A stretch of DNA of 64,000 bases from Liolophura sinensis (taxonomy: Eukaryota; Mollusca; Polyplacophora; Chitonida; Chitonidae). The position numbers and the translations under genes were made by a program. Below the pieces are notes generated by a model. The model ran no database searches. It was not told the origin of the DNA and worked only from the letters and a program-made list of their open reading frames with translations. Below, piece by piece: positions 24,722 to 37,400 of the stretch (the stretch's first letter is position 1; every line of letters begins with the position of its first letter). The stretch lies in contig NC_088301.1 in assembly GCF_032854445.1 (NCBI RefSeq), positions 39,047,187 to 39,111,186 on the forward strand. The letters run 5' to 3'.

Positions 24722-25974
24722 TTAAGATAGCCCTGATCAGAGTATTATGCTACATGAAATGGGGCTTTGTCGCCATCAGTGTTTTGACATGAACAACGCA
24801 GTGACGCTGAACGTCAGACTGATGCATGATATAAATCTACATTCTTTTAGTATTTCATTACGACAGTAATTATTGACAATGCCCTTGGAGATCAATCTGT
24901 ATTCCCTGTCTCGAATATATCTCAATGGTTTCTCTGTGTCTCTACTTTTCAAATATATATATCGAACTGCAGTCAATCTTCTTTGCCATGTCATCTTGTG
25001 TAGAGCAAAGCCATAAGGGCAAGTTTTGGCTCGATACAGGGACATGCCCCCCCCCCCCCCCAAAAAAAATGAGCGATGTCTGGAGAGGAACGCTTTGCGA
25101 GTTTTTCAACAATTCATTAGCTTATTTTATTACTCTTTATATTGTAAGTATATAATAAATGTTTTGAAACTTTACAAACATGTCCAATAACATGTTAAAC
25201 CAGTGTAATTTCGAACCTTGAACCTCTAAGTTTGCATGTTGAGATGTCGGTGTACCAAGTATATTGGGAAGACAGTAGATATAGTAAGTCTATCTGGTGA
25301 TGGGGGAATGGGTGAGTGTGGCGCATAATGCGTTTTATTCCGCATAGAATTTTAGGCTATTCTTCTATGTTTAATAATATGTATAAAATAAAGTCCTAAC
25401 ATTTTGTTACTGTATTTTTCTACCTTTTCTTTGGGATATTCCTATTGGTTGTCGTTTAAATGGTGCATGGATCCTGATTATCTTGGCTGGTACTTACCCA
25501 GATCAGATGAGCTTATGATTCGATTCCTGAGCTGACGGTGTTGACAAGGCGCCTTATGTTCATGCGTATAGGCTTTGTTGTGGTGGGCAGCAATTTAGAG
25601 GAGATTGGTAAATTATCCTTACTTTAACCTTACTGTGGTGTATGCACCAACAGATCTGAAAAGAAAAAGAGCGCTATGCCAAATAAGAGTTACGCTAATA
25701 ACTCTTTTTAGTAGGCAATTCTTCCGAGTCCTCTTCATGGATATGTGAGCGTTAGGGTATAACTGTTTTAGATATACTAAGAAATTAACCACAGATATAT
25801 ACCCCCTCTTTGACGGAAAGGAAATACTTTTGTGGCCTGAATATAAGTTTCCAGGGTTTTCTCCTGAATTAATTATCCTGAGGTTTACATTAGTTTTACT
25901 TGCGCGACGCCTGGAATTTTAATTTTGGATGTATTGCTCTTATCTCGGTTCACTGCCTATAAGGATTGCCGAAT

Positions 25975-26080
25975 ACACTCAGACATGATGTTACACAGAT
26001 TCACACTATAGGTTTATACTGACACCAGGCCGACAATATTGATATTGCCAATTTTAATGCCCTAGATGTGAGCCAACTCA
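25975..26080 (+). repeat. SINE-body fragment
   Basis: GGTTTATACTGACACCAGGCC and nearby bases resemble the complementary-strand body of the SINE at 3872-4178 (CTTATACTGACACCGGGCC). Short and diverged; no head or tail visible. Confidence 0.35.
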
Positions 26081-26404
26081 GGACAGATCCGCATCCATAT
26101 ACAGCCTTGCTGGGATTTGTTTTATTCCGACACCACCAGAACTGTCAATAGACAAAGCCTATTTGGCGTTGTAGACGCATACATTGTACTGAAAAATGGG
26201 TATCACTTAGTACACGTAATGTCAGATTATTACATTATGGGTAGCAAGAGGTACCCATCTTTTAATAATTCTGTTGTTTTACACTATTGATAGTTATTAT
26301 CCATTTTGAGCGTAATATATTTGTATAAATGGGCTTCTGTTCAAAGATGAATTACTCCATCATCTTCAGGATGGGCTGTCACAAGCTCAGTGGTCTAACG
26401 TCTT

Positions 26405-26644
26405 GATAGGGTCTCAGGTGGTTAGCGTGTCAGCTCTCACCAATGCGGTCGCTGTGAATTCAAGTCCAGCTCATGCTGGCCCAGCTCCCCTCCTGTCGTA
26501 TGTGGGAAGATCTGCAGCAACCCGATAGATGGTCGTGGGTTTCCCCCCGAGTTCTGTCCGGTTTCCTCGCACCATAATGCTGACCGCCGTCGAGTAAGTG
26601 AAATATTCTTGAGTACGGCGTAAACACCAAATAAATAAATACAA
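26405..26644 (+). mobile_element. tRNA-derived SINE
   Basis: The head GGTGGTTAGCGTGTCAGC and the GAATTCAAGTCCAGC box-B-like segment are followed by GTGGGAAGATCTGCAGCAAC, TGGTCGTGGGTTTCC, CACCATAATGCTGACCGCCG, GTAAGTGAAATATTCTTGAG and the TACGGCGTAAACACC tail with AAATAAATAAA. Confidence 0.78.
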
Positions 26645-27898
26645 AAAATTAATCAAAATTCATGATCACAGAGGTCACATCCACTTGCCTCAGATTCGGC
26701 CGCCACTTTTAGTCAGGTGGGATTGTCAGGTACCATGAGGTTACTTCTGGGCTATATGCGGTTATCCTCAACCACACATTTTTTTATTACATAAATGATA
26801 TCTTGCAATTGTTACCCGGGTCCAGTTCCTGGTTCTTTATCACACGTCCCTGAAAATGTGTGCTGGTTTCATGTCCACAAAAAATTATTTTGATAAACAG
26901 GTTAAACGAAACTTTTATTAATGATTGATGTAAATGCATGTGTGATACGCATTGGTTAGGCCTAACCACTGTGTAATAATTATTCCACAGTGGATGGCAC
27001 GTACCTACCAGTTCATAATAATGTCCATGTTAACATGGACAGCACTTGCTACCTATAATGTACTAATGTTAAATTAAGTGTAACTCTATCCAGAGTAATA
27101 ATTATTGCATAATGGACTTTTGGTACACCACAGGCTTATATAAGTGTAGCATGTGATTTTCAGTTGTAATAGATTGAATACATGTTTGTATCTACAAAGT
27201 ATGATGACACTATATACATTGCCTGATATAGAAATAGGTCAATATTTAAAGTCTGTTCTGAAACAAACAATATTAGGGAATGTTTCCAGCACAACTGAAG
27301 TAAATTAATTTTGTTTGAATGATTTGTAGTTCGATCTGCCTGCGTTGTGTTATGCAACAGGAAATTCTAGTCAGATGACAATGTTTTTCTTGTTGCTGTA
27401 GAGTTACAAGTATAGCGTTCCTGAATCAATGGGAGATAACTCTTGTCGATAGGGCTAGGGTCCTATGTGAACATTTCTGAGATGGTGAATATTGTCACGG
27501 ATTGATCCACGTAGTTCCAGGTTTACTGTGTACTGCCGCGTGTGTTTTCGCATTTCCGTAAGGTTTTCTTCTATTTGGGTATATGGAATTCCTCCTTGAG
27601 CAACGTTATTGTGAAGCACAATACTTATTTCATGGAATGTCGGTGGTATTATGTTTTTTTACTATATAATTTTAGTGTTTGTTTGCACTCTTTAGCTGCA
27701 TGGTTCCAAATGAGCTAGGCCATGATTTAAAAAAAGAAAATGTTGCGGGTAACGCAAAACAGGGCTTGAAATTACGGGAAGCTCGTGGCCAGTAAAAACA
27801 ACTGACGGGCTTGTAAAATTCGAAAGCTGCTAGTCCTCTTTGGCTGGGAAAAATTTTGTTAAGTGTACATGTCGTTATTACATAAACTATTAAAGTGA

Positions 27899-28392
27899 AA
27901 GACAGCACCTGAATAATGTTTATGTCCACTGCAAAACTGCCATTCAAAGTATCTTTAACTGGCATTAAATATTTTTTAATATTTTTATCAACCCAGTAAA
28001 AGTTTAATGACACGTCATCTGGTCACAGCTTCAGCACGTTTCCATTATCGACAGTAAGGTGACGTTTACTCTAGCCCTCTAGTGTCGAAGGTATTTTCCC
28101 TACTATAATAGTCTACGCAATAGCCTAGGGCAGATTAAAGTTCTTCTTCGGCGATGAAGGACTAAGTGATAAATAGCTTTCTCGGAAAATGAACATAATG
28201 GAAGGATATTTCTTCCACTGATAAAATTTTCAAGATGGCTACCTCGCTGCACACCAGCCATTTGAGCAGTATTGCCATTTTGTTCTACGTGTTATTCGGT
28301 GAAATTTCATTCAAATAATAAAGTATGATACTTTGTGGAAAGCTTGAGTATCCTGCTTTCGTTTGAAATATGTTTTAGCCAGGTGCTGTCTT
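27899..28392 (-). mobile_element. Unclassified TIR-bearing interspersed repeat, copy 2 (494 bp)
   Basis: The + strand starts AAGACAGCACCTGAATAA and ends GGTGCTGTCTT, an inverted repeat. In the reverse direction it matches the copy at 2984-3858 over its two outer parts. It lies between genes A and B. The open frames inside are short and chance-like. Confidence 0.6.
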
Positions 28393-29490
28393 ACCCTGTA
28401 AAGGAGAATAAAGCTTTAAAAAATGACACTATAGGTTGAAAAGAGCACATTGTTTTCTATCTGGTGGTGCCAGGTGCATAATTTTGCGATTTTTCCTCAC
28501 CATACACGTAAAGCCCGAAAACAGCAAATGGACTCAGCAAATCGCTGAGTCCATCGTGTCCTCCATCTTTAACACCCTGTAATTTATAGTGAGGGTGTAT
28601 TGCCTCTCATCCAGTGAGAGTCGTTAAAACTGCCGGCTTGTTAGTGTAAACTCGGAACCTTCGTCCAACATTCCGGTTTCCCGATCGTCAAGCTTCTGGG
28701 AAGGAGAGTTCTACCTGAAATGTACGAACAGCATTTCGGCGGTTTCCGAGGGCAATTCTCCTCCCAACACAGAAAACTTCAGGACTAGTTCTTAGGCAAA
28801 ATGGAGTCGCCCACAGCGGGATTTGGCGCTGCCTTTATTTATAATTTATCAACTTGAGGTATATATTAAAATTTTTGATGGCATATACCTGCGAGGAAAC
28901 GCATACTCTTTCCAATGGTATTTATTTGATATTTAAATTTTCTTCTCCTTTGAGTTTTTTCCATGTTTTTGCGAGCTGGTATGTTTTGCTAGGAAGATTC
29001 TGTTCTTCGTTTAACGTCGTTAAACGACTGCCGGAAGTTATACACTAGACTGGCCTCGCATGTTGTCGCGAAAAACATATATGTTGTGACCATTAAGCTC
29101 TTAACAAGCTACAAAGCCGTGTTGTCAGAGGCTTCCGGCTCCCTGCTGCACTGATGGCACTACATTTCGGTCGCTAAAACAGCACGATTTTCAAAGCCTA
29201 AAATTAAATGTTTAATTTATTTATTAGAGAGGTGGGGTTGAAGGTATTTACAACAGAAACATAGGCGCCAGTATGACAGAATGTGCCAGGCAAGATGGTA
29301 CGCGATCATTTCTAAAAGAACGGGTGGAAGGAATACAGTGGCTGTAGTATGACACTGTGTTCGGCATAGTTTGAATTTCTCCTTCAAAACTGAATATAAA
29401 CTACCACACCAACTTTATGTTGCTCTAGCCGGAGTTATCCATTATCTTACAGCACAGCCATCTTCACACCATGAATGCAAGTCCTAACAA

Positions 29491-29703
29491 GGGGCCCTCC
29501 GTGGTTAAGCGCTAGCGCAGCGTAAATGACCCAGGAGCCTCTCACCAATGTTTTGAGTTCAAGTCCAGCTCATGCTGGCTTCCTCTCCGGCCGTACGTGG
29601 GAAGGTCTACCAGCAACCCCCTTCCACCATAATGCTGACCGCCGTCGTATAAGTGAAATATTCTTGAGTACGTCGTAAAACACCAATCAAATAAATAAAT
29701 ATC
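29491..29703 (+). mobile_element. tRNA-derived SINE, nearly complete
   Basis: Head GGGGCCCTCCGTGGTTAAGC, GAGTTCAAGTCCAGC (box B-like), CTCTCCGGCCGTACGTGG, CACCATAATGCTGACCGCCG, ATAAGTGAAATATTCTTGAG, and tail GTAAAACACCAATCAAATAA. Same family as 26405-26644. Confidence 0.8.
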
Positions 29704-31411
29704 AAACAATGACAATGTTTTAAACCGACTGCAGCTAATCACAGATCCGCTGGACCTGTCGTTCAACACCACTAGTCAGTAAGGCTAGGTACCGCTGGGT
29801 ATTTCAGTGCATTGTGAGATCAGTAATACCTTATAATCCTGCATTTCCAATGCACTATAACAGGACCCCACTTAAGCACATGATTTTTATTTTTTTAAGT
29901 AAATTAATGTATACACTACAACTAACATAGGAACTGTAAATCAGTTAGCATGAAATCTCATTTCTGGGTGCGATCGTGGTATATTAATATTGACATTTTG
30001 GTATATTTATATATCCCACGCTTTACTGAATCACATGATGAATCCAACAACGCCTACCAGCTTTATATTTCGGATAATATTGATCAAATTTTCATGGATA
30101 TGTGGTTTCAGAGACAGGTTTTATGACATCACTGACCAAGCAGTAAACCTTCGTCTTCAGGCATAGTGGTGAGACCTATCCCTGTAGCCATAAGCAATAA
30201 CCAGGGCGAGGTTTATGATTAACGGATGTGGATGTGATGCTTTCCGCTTGTTTAATGGACCGTCCTACTACAATTAGTCACAATTTTGAGAAGTTGTTAA
30301 CATTGTCAACTATCCGTTAACGCATTTATTATTCTATACAACCAAACAATAAAAATCGAGTGCTGTGCACTATTTTAAATGCATTCGAAAAACTTACTCA
30401 CGCAAATCTTAGCAAACATCATAGCCATTGGTCATATGTGAAGAACATTCTCCTTTTTTAAAAGGATGTCTTCATTACGCATGTGCACTTAATTAGGAGA
30501 ATATTAAATGACATTTATAGGTGTCTATTTCATGCGTGGTTATTAACGTTTTTATTAGACTTTTTTAGTTTTTATATTTATAATGTTAAACACTGGGATG
30601 TTGGTCATAATAAATGTGCTGTAAATGAAATATCACTAAGTCAACACGTTGGATAAATCTCTTTTCATTAAAAAAAAGTAAAACATTTCATGGAATCGTA
30701 GAGTGATCAGTCAAGCAGTAAACTGATCAAGTAACTGATAAATGTATCAACCAATCAACCATCAACCAACCACGTAGTCAACCGGCCCAACGAAACAATA
30801 GCCTCGTCAACTAATCTGGCAGTTGTTCATACAATCCCTTTGAATTGGCGAGGTTACGTGGACGTTTAAAATGTAGTTTGACAGTCCAAGGAGAGGTACC
30901 TCATACTGAGTATATTAAGACATACTCCTGAGTCATTAAGCTATTCCAGTCCTATGATATATTCATATAGTGATTGACAAATGAATGGGCGGCTCTGGTC
31001 CAAGCGCACGGTATGGGTTGCACATTTCGGGATTGACAACATTAAGCATTGTTTAGCCTCTGTCGAAGCAGAAGAGCACTATACAATAGTCCTCAGGTTT
31101 TCTGTGCAGTCGAGCGGAAACCCCAGCAACCTTATAACGTTAAGCTGAATAGCACGCGATAGACATCTGTGTGGTTGACGAGGTGAAGTCAAGTTGGAGA
31201 CGTCGTTGGGATTAGATCATATAGTCCTCCACACCCAGATAACAGTTTTACTCTTGGCTACCGACCCGCGAGTGGAGCCCAAGTCAAGCACTGGGCGACA
31301 AGTCATTCCGCCAGTCACTGAGGCTGCCCGTAATCAAATGATAACCGGGATAAGTCACACAATCAAGACAGTGTCTCACCCCTGTTTGCTTTGGTGGTAA
31401 CAAACCTCACC

Positions 31412-34400
31412 ATGTTGTTGTTGACAGTATTATTGGTGTTGCCCTTATGCAGAGCACAGGTCAACAGTTTACCTGTGATCAGAAATACGACTTCAGGACA
31501 AGTTCTGGGTTCGATAGACAACCCTTTACCGACCAGCGTTCAGGTGGAGAAGTATTTTGGTATTCCGTATGCCACACCACCTGTAGGAGACCTTCGTTTT
31601 GAGGTGAGTCTTCCACGTCGGATTTTCTTGCTTCTGATTAAAATTTTAAAACATACCAAATACTTACATTTGAATATAATTTCCATGTCCCACGTGAACA
31701 AACCATTGACAGAATTACCTTTCTGTGGTTAACGCGAAGTCAGTGATAATTAAGATTCTCTGCATTGTAACTATTCTAAGTGCGACACTTCAAGAACACA
31801 TTTCATATACTGAAATGTTTTTGTTGACAGAAAAAAAAACAATGACCCATAAATTATTTACCAATCTGAAATATAGACATACATGTATATACGTCAGCGA
31901 ATAGATTGTCCTCAACATTACAGAGCTGTTTAACCGTAACACAATGAACGCAGGGGTTTGCAGGTCAATTTTCATCTTTCTCAAAGTCGTCTAAAATAGA
32001 ACGAGCTGCCCGACCTGGAAATTGTGAGCAGGTCAGATTTGTACGTGTTTATTCAACGTCTTCATTTAGAAAACATATAATGTTATTCTTCTAGTAAACT
32101 GCTCGATTTTGACCAGAAGTGTCTAACAGTATTCCCTTGAGACTAAATAATTTTTTTTTTTTTCACGAGAAAGATGCAGTTTAATGTTGATGTCTAATCT
32201 TTTTCATCACGAGGTTATAAAAGTGGGTCGCCTTAATGGTCCGTTCGAAAACAACGCTGAATAAATGTTTAGTACTGACGGCCTTAATTTCGAACTAGTC
32301 CGCCGCCCGTGATGGGTAAGGGTGGGGTCCGGTGGGAGTTCTAGTTCAAGAACACAGCTTTTAGCAGGCATTACCATGTGTCACAGACTTCTTTTAAATG
32401 CCGTTTAAATAACGGATATCGTTACATGACCGTTTCTACTGGATCCCTTTCGTATTGCATAACTATAACTCTGTCCAGGTGTGTTTTGTGTACTGTGAGA
32501 GGTGTGGCGGCCGACATACGACATTTTAAACTATATAATTCTAAATTATATAACCCATGATTTACATCAGTTTGAAAACGTTGTCGCCTGGCTGGAAAAA
32601 GGTTTCATGTAACAGGGTGAATAAACCCTGGCCATAAACTATTCACCCAGGTGAAGCCTCGTTTCAGCTCTTTAGGCCATGGATGAAGATGGAGAAAAAA
32701 GATACTTTAACCAGAGGTATTTTAGTTAGGAGTAGTACACAAACGACCGGAAGAAATGAATACAAAATGTATGGTATCTATTGTCACAGCAGCCTCTTGT
32801 ATCACATGAAGTGAAGATCTTTCAGCCAGGTCAGAAGCGTTTTTACCAAGTAAAGAAGTGTGTCTACTAAAATAGTCCACTAAAAGTTCTCTTCCACTTG
32901 GCAACAGTTCTCATCCAGAAAGGAAAAGCTACAAACTTTAGAAAACAATTCAATGTCGTATGGACATTTTATTCCAAGCATTGTATGGATTTTGTCACAG
33001 ATGATCTTGCAGCCATAACACATATTATATATACATATACATACATATATTAACGACGTTTATGACATTTTACAATATCTGAATGGTATTTGCTTTTCCT
33101 GTCCCATAGGGTACCATCGTATATTCTCTTCATACTGAAAATATAAAAGGACTTATATAGCTCTTACGGAAACATGTTTAATATATATATATATATAAAT
33201 GCCTAGATTAGCTACTCATGTAAGCGTAAAATTACGTTATATATACATACAAAGTTGTGAAAGGTTTGATGGCGTATTGACATTTCATGAATGGAACCGC
33301 GATTTGTTGATTTAAGGGGTATATATCCCCACTATTTACACTCTCATTCATATCCACATTCACTGCCACCATGTCTGTTCAGTGGTCTATTATGAAAGCA
33401 TTCGCTTTCCTTTAAAGAGAAGTTCTGAAAACTAAACTGCAAATAAATGTTCGCGTACCTCTTGTAACGTATATGGCATTCTCACTGATCTGTTAATGGA
33501 AAGTAGTATAAAAGTATATGCCGAGGCACGATCTTTCTACAGGCTACATATTAAGTAGATCGCACTGGATCTGGTCTTGAGTTATATTTACATACATTCA
33601 TTGTTCGTGACACAATTTCTCCTGGATCAGTATAGACGTTCTGTCTATCCTGTGTACCTGGCAGGTGTGACTTGTAAACACTCACCTGTCGAATGTGAAA
33701 AGTAATAACAGGTCAGCAGACAGGGTTTGTCGAGATGACCTCAGTTAATACGCCAAAGACTAGCGCGACTAAACGGTGGTTTCAAATAACAACACTCCTA
33801 TCACGGAAGAGTAACGAAGACAAATCGGTGCAACTTGTAAAACATTTTATCATGGACTGTACAGGGGATTTAACTGAAACCATACGGTTTTGAAACCAGT
33901 CACATGGACTGAAAATAAGCCCGGTTATTTGAGCTTTGATTAGACTACAAGAAAGACTATAAGAAAACTATATATATATATATACACAACTCACCTTATT
34001 CATTCTTGTATTAACTTCAAACAAGCAAGATTTTTCCACTAATGTTTTGTAATTGTAAATTAAAAAAAAAGACAAATGAATGTTATAACTAAACGTATTT
34101 TCAGGATATATCTCATATGATTTGTGGTCGTGCAAATTGGTCACCTTCATTTGTATTCCACAGGTATAAGTCATTGAATGCAAAGGCTAAACAATACTTT
34201 CATTTATGTCGTGCAACGATAACATATGAAGAAATATGTATGGGGCGGGGAGGGGAAGGGGCTGGCTCATTAAATATCTGAAATAAAATCATCAGTCTAA
34301 CACCAGTCCATATATGGTGTATATAGTAGTCACAAAATTGTTTTTAAAAAAACGTATTTTTGCCCATATATTCGATATGTTCTTAAAGAAATATGCAAGG

Positions 34401-37400
34401 AAAGTCAACACAGTTCAGTTTATTAGTCCAGTTTTTTTCCTACTGGTGATTGTAAGAGATCTGATTCTGTCTTGTACAACTATATTCATGTAGTCTAATA
34501 TGTATTTCTAATGTAAAGGTATGACTGAGATATTGCCTGCGTGGCGTTAAGCTATAATCATTCATTAGTTCTAATCTGAAGGCAAAGGCCTCGCCTTTAA
34601 ATAACACTCCTACAGGGCACTCAATTCAAAATGGAATGTTTAATAAGCTGTAGCTGTTTAATTATCTGACCTAAATACTTTATGCTATGAAATCAATTTT
34701 AATTAAACTGTACAACATACATAAAGAATCTGGAACACTTAAACTACAGGTCCAATTAAGTATGCATTTTCTCTATGCTACAAAGCTGAGAGGTTAATTG
34801 GAAATCTCCACTCTGCTTAAAATATCAGCTAGTTGATTTTCCCACTCTGATAAGTTCCTAGTGAAGTTAGTTCATTTACATAACAACCCAGTACTATACA
34901 ACCGCTGTTTTCTCCCTCACGCCGTCATTTACAGTTACCCTGGTGATTTTAATCAGTTAGTGATAAGTTAATAGTGTTTTGACCACGAATCCTTTCAGCA
35001 AATGCAGAACAACTCCAAAATCTTTTCTTTACAAAACTTATTTGTCTTGAGGTGCTCCAAATCCCCCCCACCCTTTTTCCTAACTGCTGCTCCATGAGTG
35101 AAAATGATCGTGCGCAGGGTAATCAGAATTTATTATGCCTAAAAGCTTACAGCAGCGATGTATTAAAATAGATCATGCTGCATCTGCAATCACTACCATG
35201 CCATATCGATACTCTAGGAAATTCGTCAGAGCAGAAGAGTAACCATCGGATGTTACTTACATTATCATACACGTGTCCCACAGGTATACCTCAAATGGCC
35301 CATACAGAGAAAAACTTAAAACATACTTGCACACTCATTGTACATGATTATTTATCAAGAGTGGAGCATTATAGATTACTTTCCAACAGGGGCACTGCAA
35401 CACATGTATTGGATAAGTATATATTGTTTAATTCCCAATATTCTCATCAGCCATACGTTTTACTGAATGGATGATTGTGGCTTAACGCAATACATTATAT
35501 TGAATATCGAATGCTGAGTTTGATCTACGCAAGTATTCAAGCAGAGAAAGGGAACCTGACGTCATTCGATGTTCATTCGCTACTTCCACGCCCAACTTAG
35601 AAAGAAATTAAAATATTACTGAAATTAAAATATAAGTCGAATACTTTTATCAGACGCGCCTCTGGGTAATACCAGCTTCATGATTTAGTTAAATCTCACG
35701 ATCTTAGCCGAAAGATTGTCTGTTATGTCAAATTATTCGTAAGTTAAGCTCCTCATTTCAGCAGTGTCGAAATAAAATGTAAGCGTCACGAAAGTTACAA
35801 TCGATAGCCATTTCCTTTTTGTTTGCTGCGTAGTTTACTCATGGCGCATACGTATATGCAAGAATTTACACTTGGCGTTTGCATGTGAGGTGTAATCTTT
35901 CTGAATTAGCGGTATCTGCGTCACACTGCTGACGTAATCAGCAAATGATATCATATTCTCGAGTTTATAGTCATCATATACTGAACAAATGCAGGTGATT
36001 TTTTTTTAACTTTAGAAGCACCTGTGTGTAAATAAAGCTCACATTTCAACAATAAGAACCATGCTGTGTTGAATTTAGTGTGCATACACCATGCCGAAAA
36101 GCCGTAAAAATGGAGGCAATACTCTAGACCAAGCAAAAAAGTGACTCGTCACAATGGATATAGCTAGAACAGAAAGCCCTCTGGGTAAGACTAGCCTTAT
36201 GTAATCTAATTTAATATCACGCGTTGTCTTCATTATTGGTGTATAAAAACCATATAAAATTCTTCTGTACTTAAAACTGTATAAATTATCGAATGTTTTC
36301 TAATATCATATGGCTCATATAAAGTTCAGTATGACACGACTTACACACGATTAACATTATTTATTCGCCACGACAAGTTGTGTGAGATTATATTCCCTTT
36401 AAAGAATAATGGTATTTATATGATAATTAATGGATGCACAGAACTCCAAACATTCCATATTCATATGAAGTATGTAACATTCAACCGACTAAAGATGAAT
36501 CTGCCGACACGATTGAGCCAGGATAAATCTACTTGTTGATTACTCACGTGAAATATGTTTACATTGCCCTAATTTTACAGCATATTTTGAATACTGTGTA
36601 TCCGTAGGAATAGATTAATCCGCGTTTTTTTTTTCACTCTCTTTGTTGTGTCTTGTGAAGTTATATAGTAGGCGTAGTTTGTCTATTAAAACTGACAGAA
36701 GTTTATGAATAACGTGTTAGGTGTATAAGAGCACCTATACTGTTTTCGAAACAGAAGAAACATTTCTCGTAAGAGAAAAGTGAATGGCTGCTATATGTTC
36801 CAATCGAAACTTGTAAAACTACATAAGATTTAACCATAAACCTATACGCTGGAGTATTAAGGGCAAGATTTGTTTCGGTTTTTTAAAATGTTTTTTTTTA
36901 ATCTTGTTTGTAACCACAAGATGAAATCTCCTGCGGTGTACACGAATGATAGTCTTTTATGTTGTATGCTTGTATAAGCCAAGATTCTGATGATAGGCTT
37001 AGCAATCTCGATTCCTGTTCCTTTTGTATTGTTTTCGTGGAATTGTTTCTTAAATGTGATGTCAGTAAAACATTTTATGAGTAATTCTTGATCGGTGACG
37101 TCTAATAAATTAACATCACTGCATTTTATTTGTACCTAACTATGCTTAAGTTTACAAGGGATTGTGCAAGTTGCTGCTACATATTGTATTTACCGTATTT
37201 ATTTTATATTTCACTTATACGACGGCGGTCAGCATTGTGGTAGGGGAAAACAGGGTAAAGTCCGGTGGAAATCTGCGACCATCCAAAGGTCGCTGGGTGA
37301 AGCATTTACATAAACAGTAAGAATTAAAAGTACAAGTGAGGTAAAGTGAGGAGAGACCGTATTTCATCGGTTACATGTGACTAAGTGCCAATTATCAAAA

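Larger units (their letters stand above)
24039..31411. other. Intergenic region between genes A and B
   Basis: Holds the TTAA MITE, a C15 homopolymer near 25047, a SINE-body fragment, two SINEs and one TIR repeat copy. Between these, and especially 24730-25970, 26650-27890, 28400-29480 and 29710-31411, nothing gene-like was recognised; open frames are short and show no motifs. Confidence 0.6.

Noticed and set aside
25047-25061. C15 homopolymer as a functional element
   Set aside because: A simple run; its exact length may also be a sequencing artefact.
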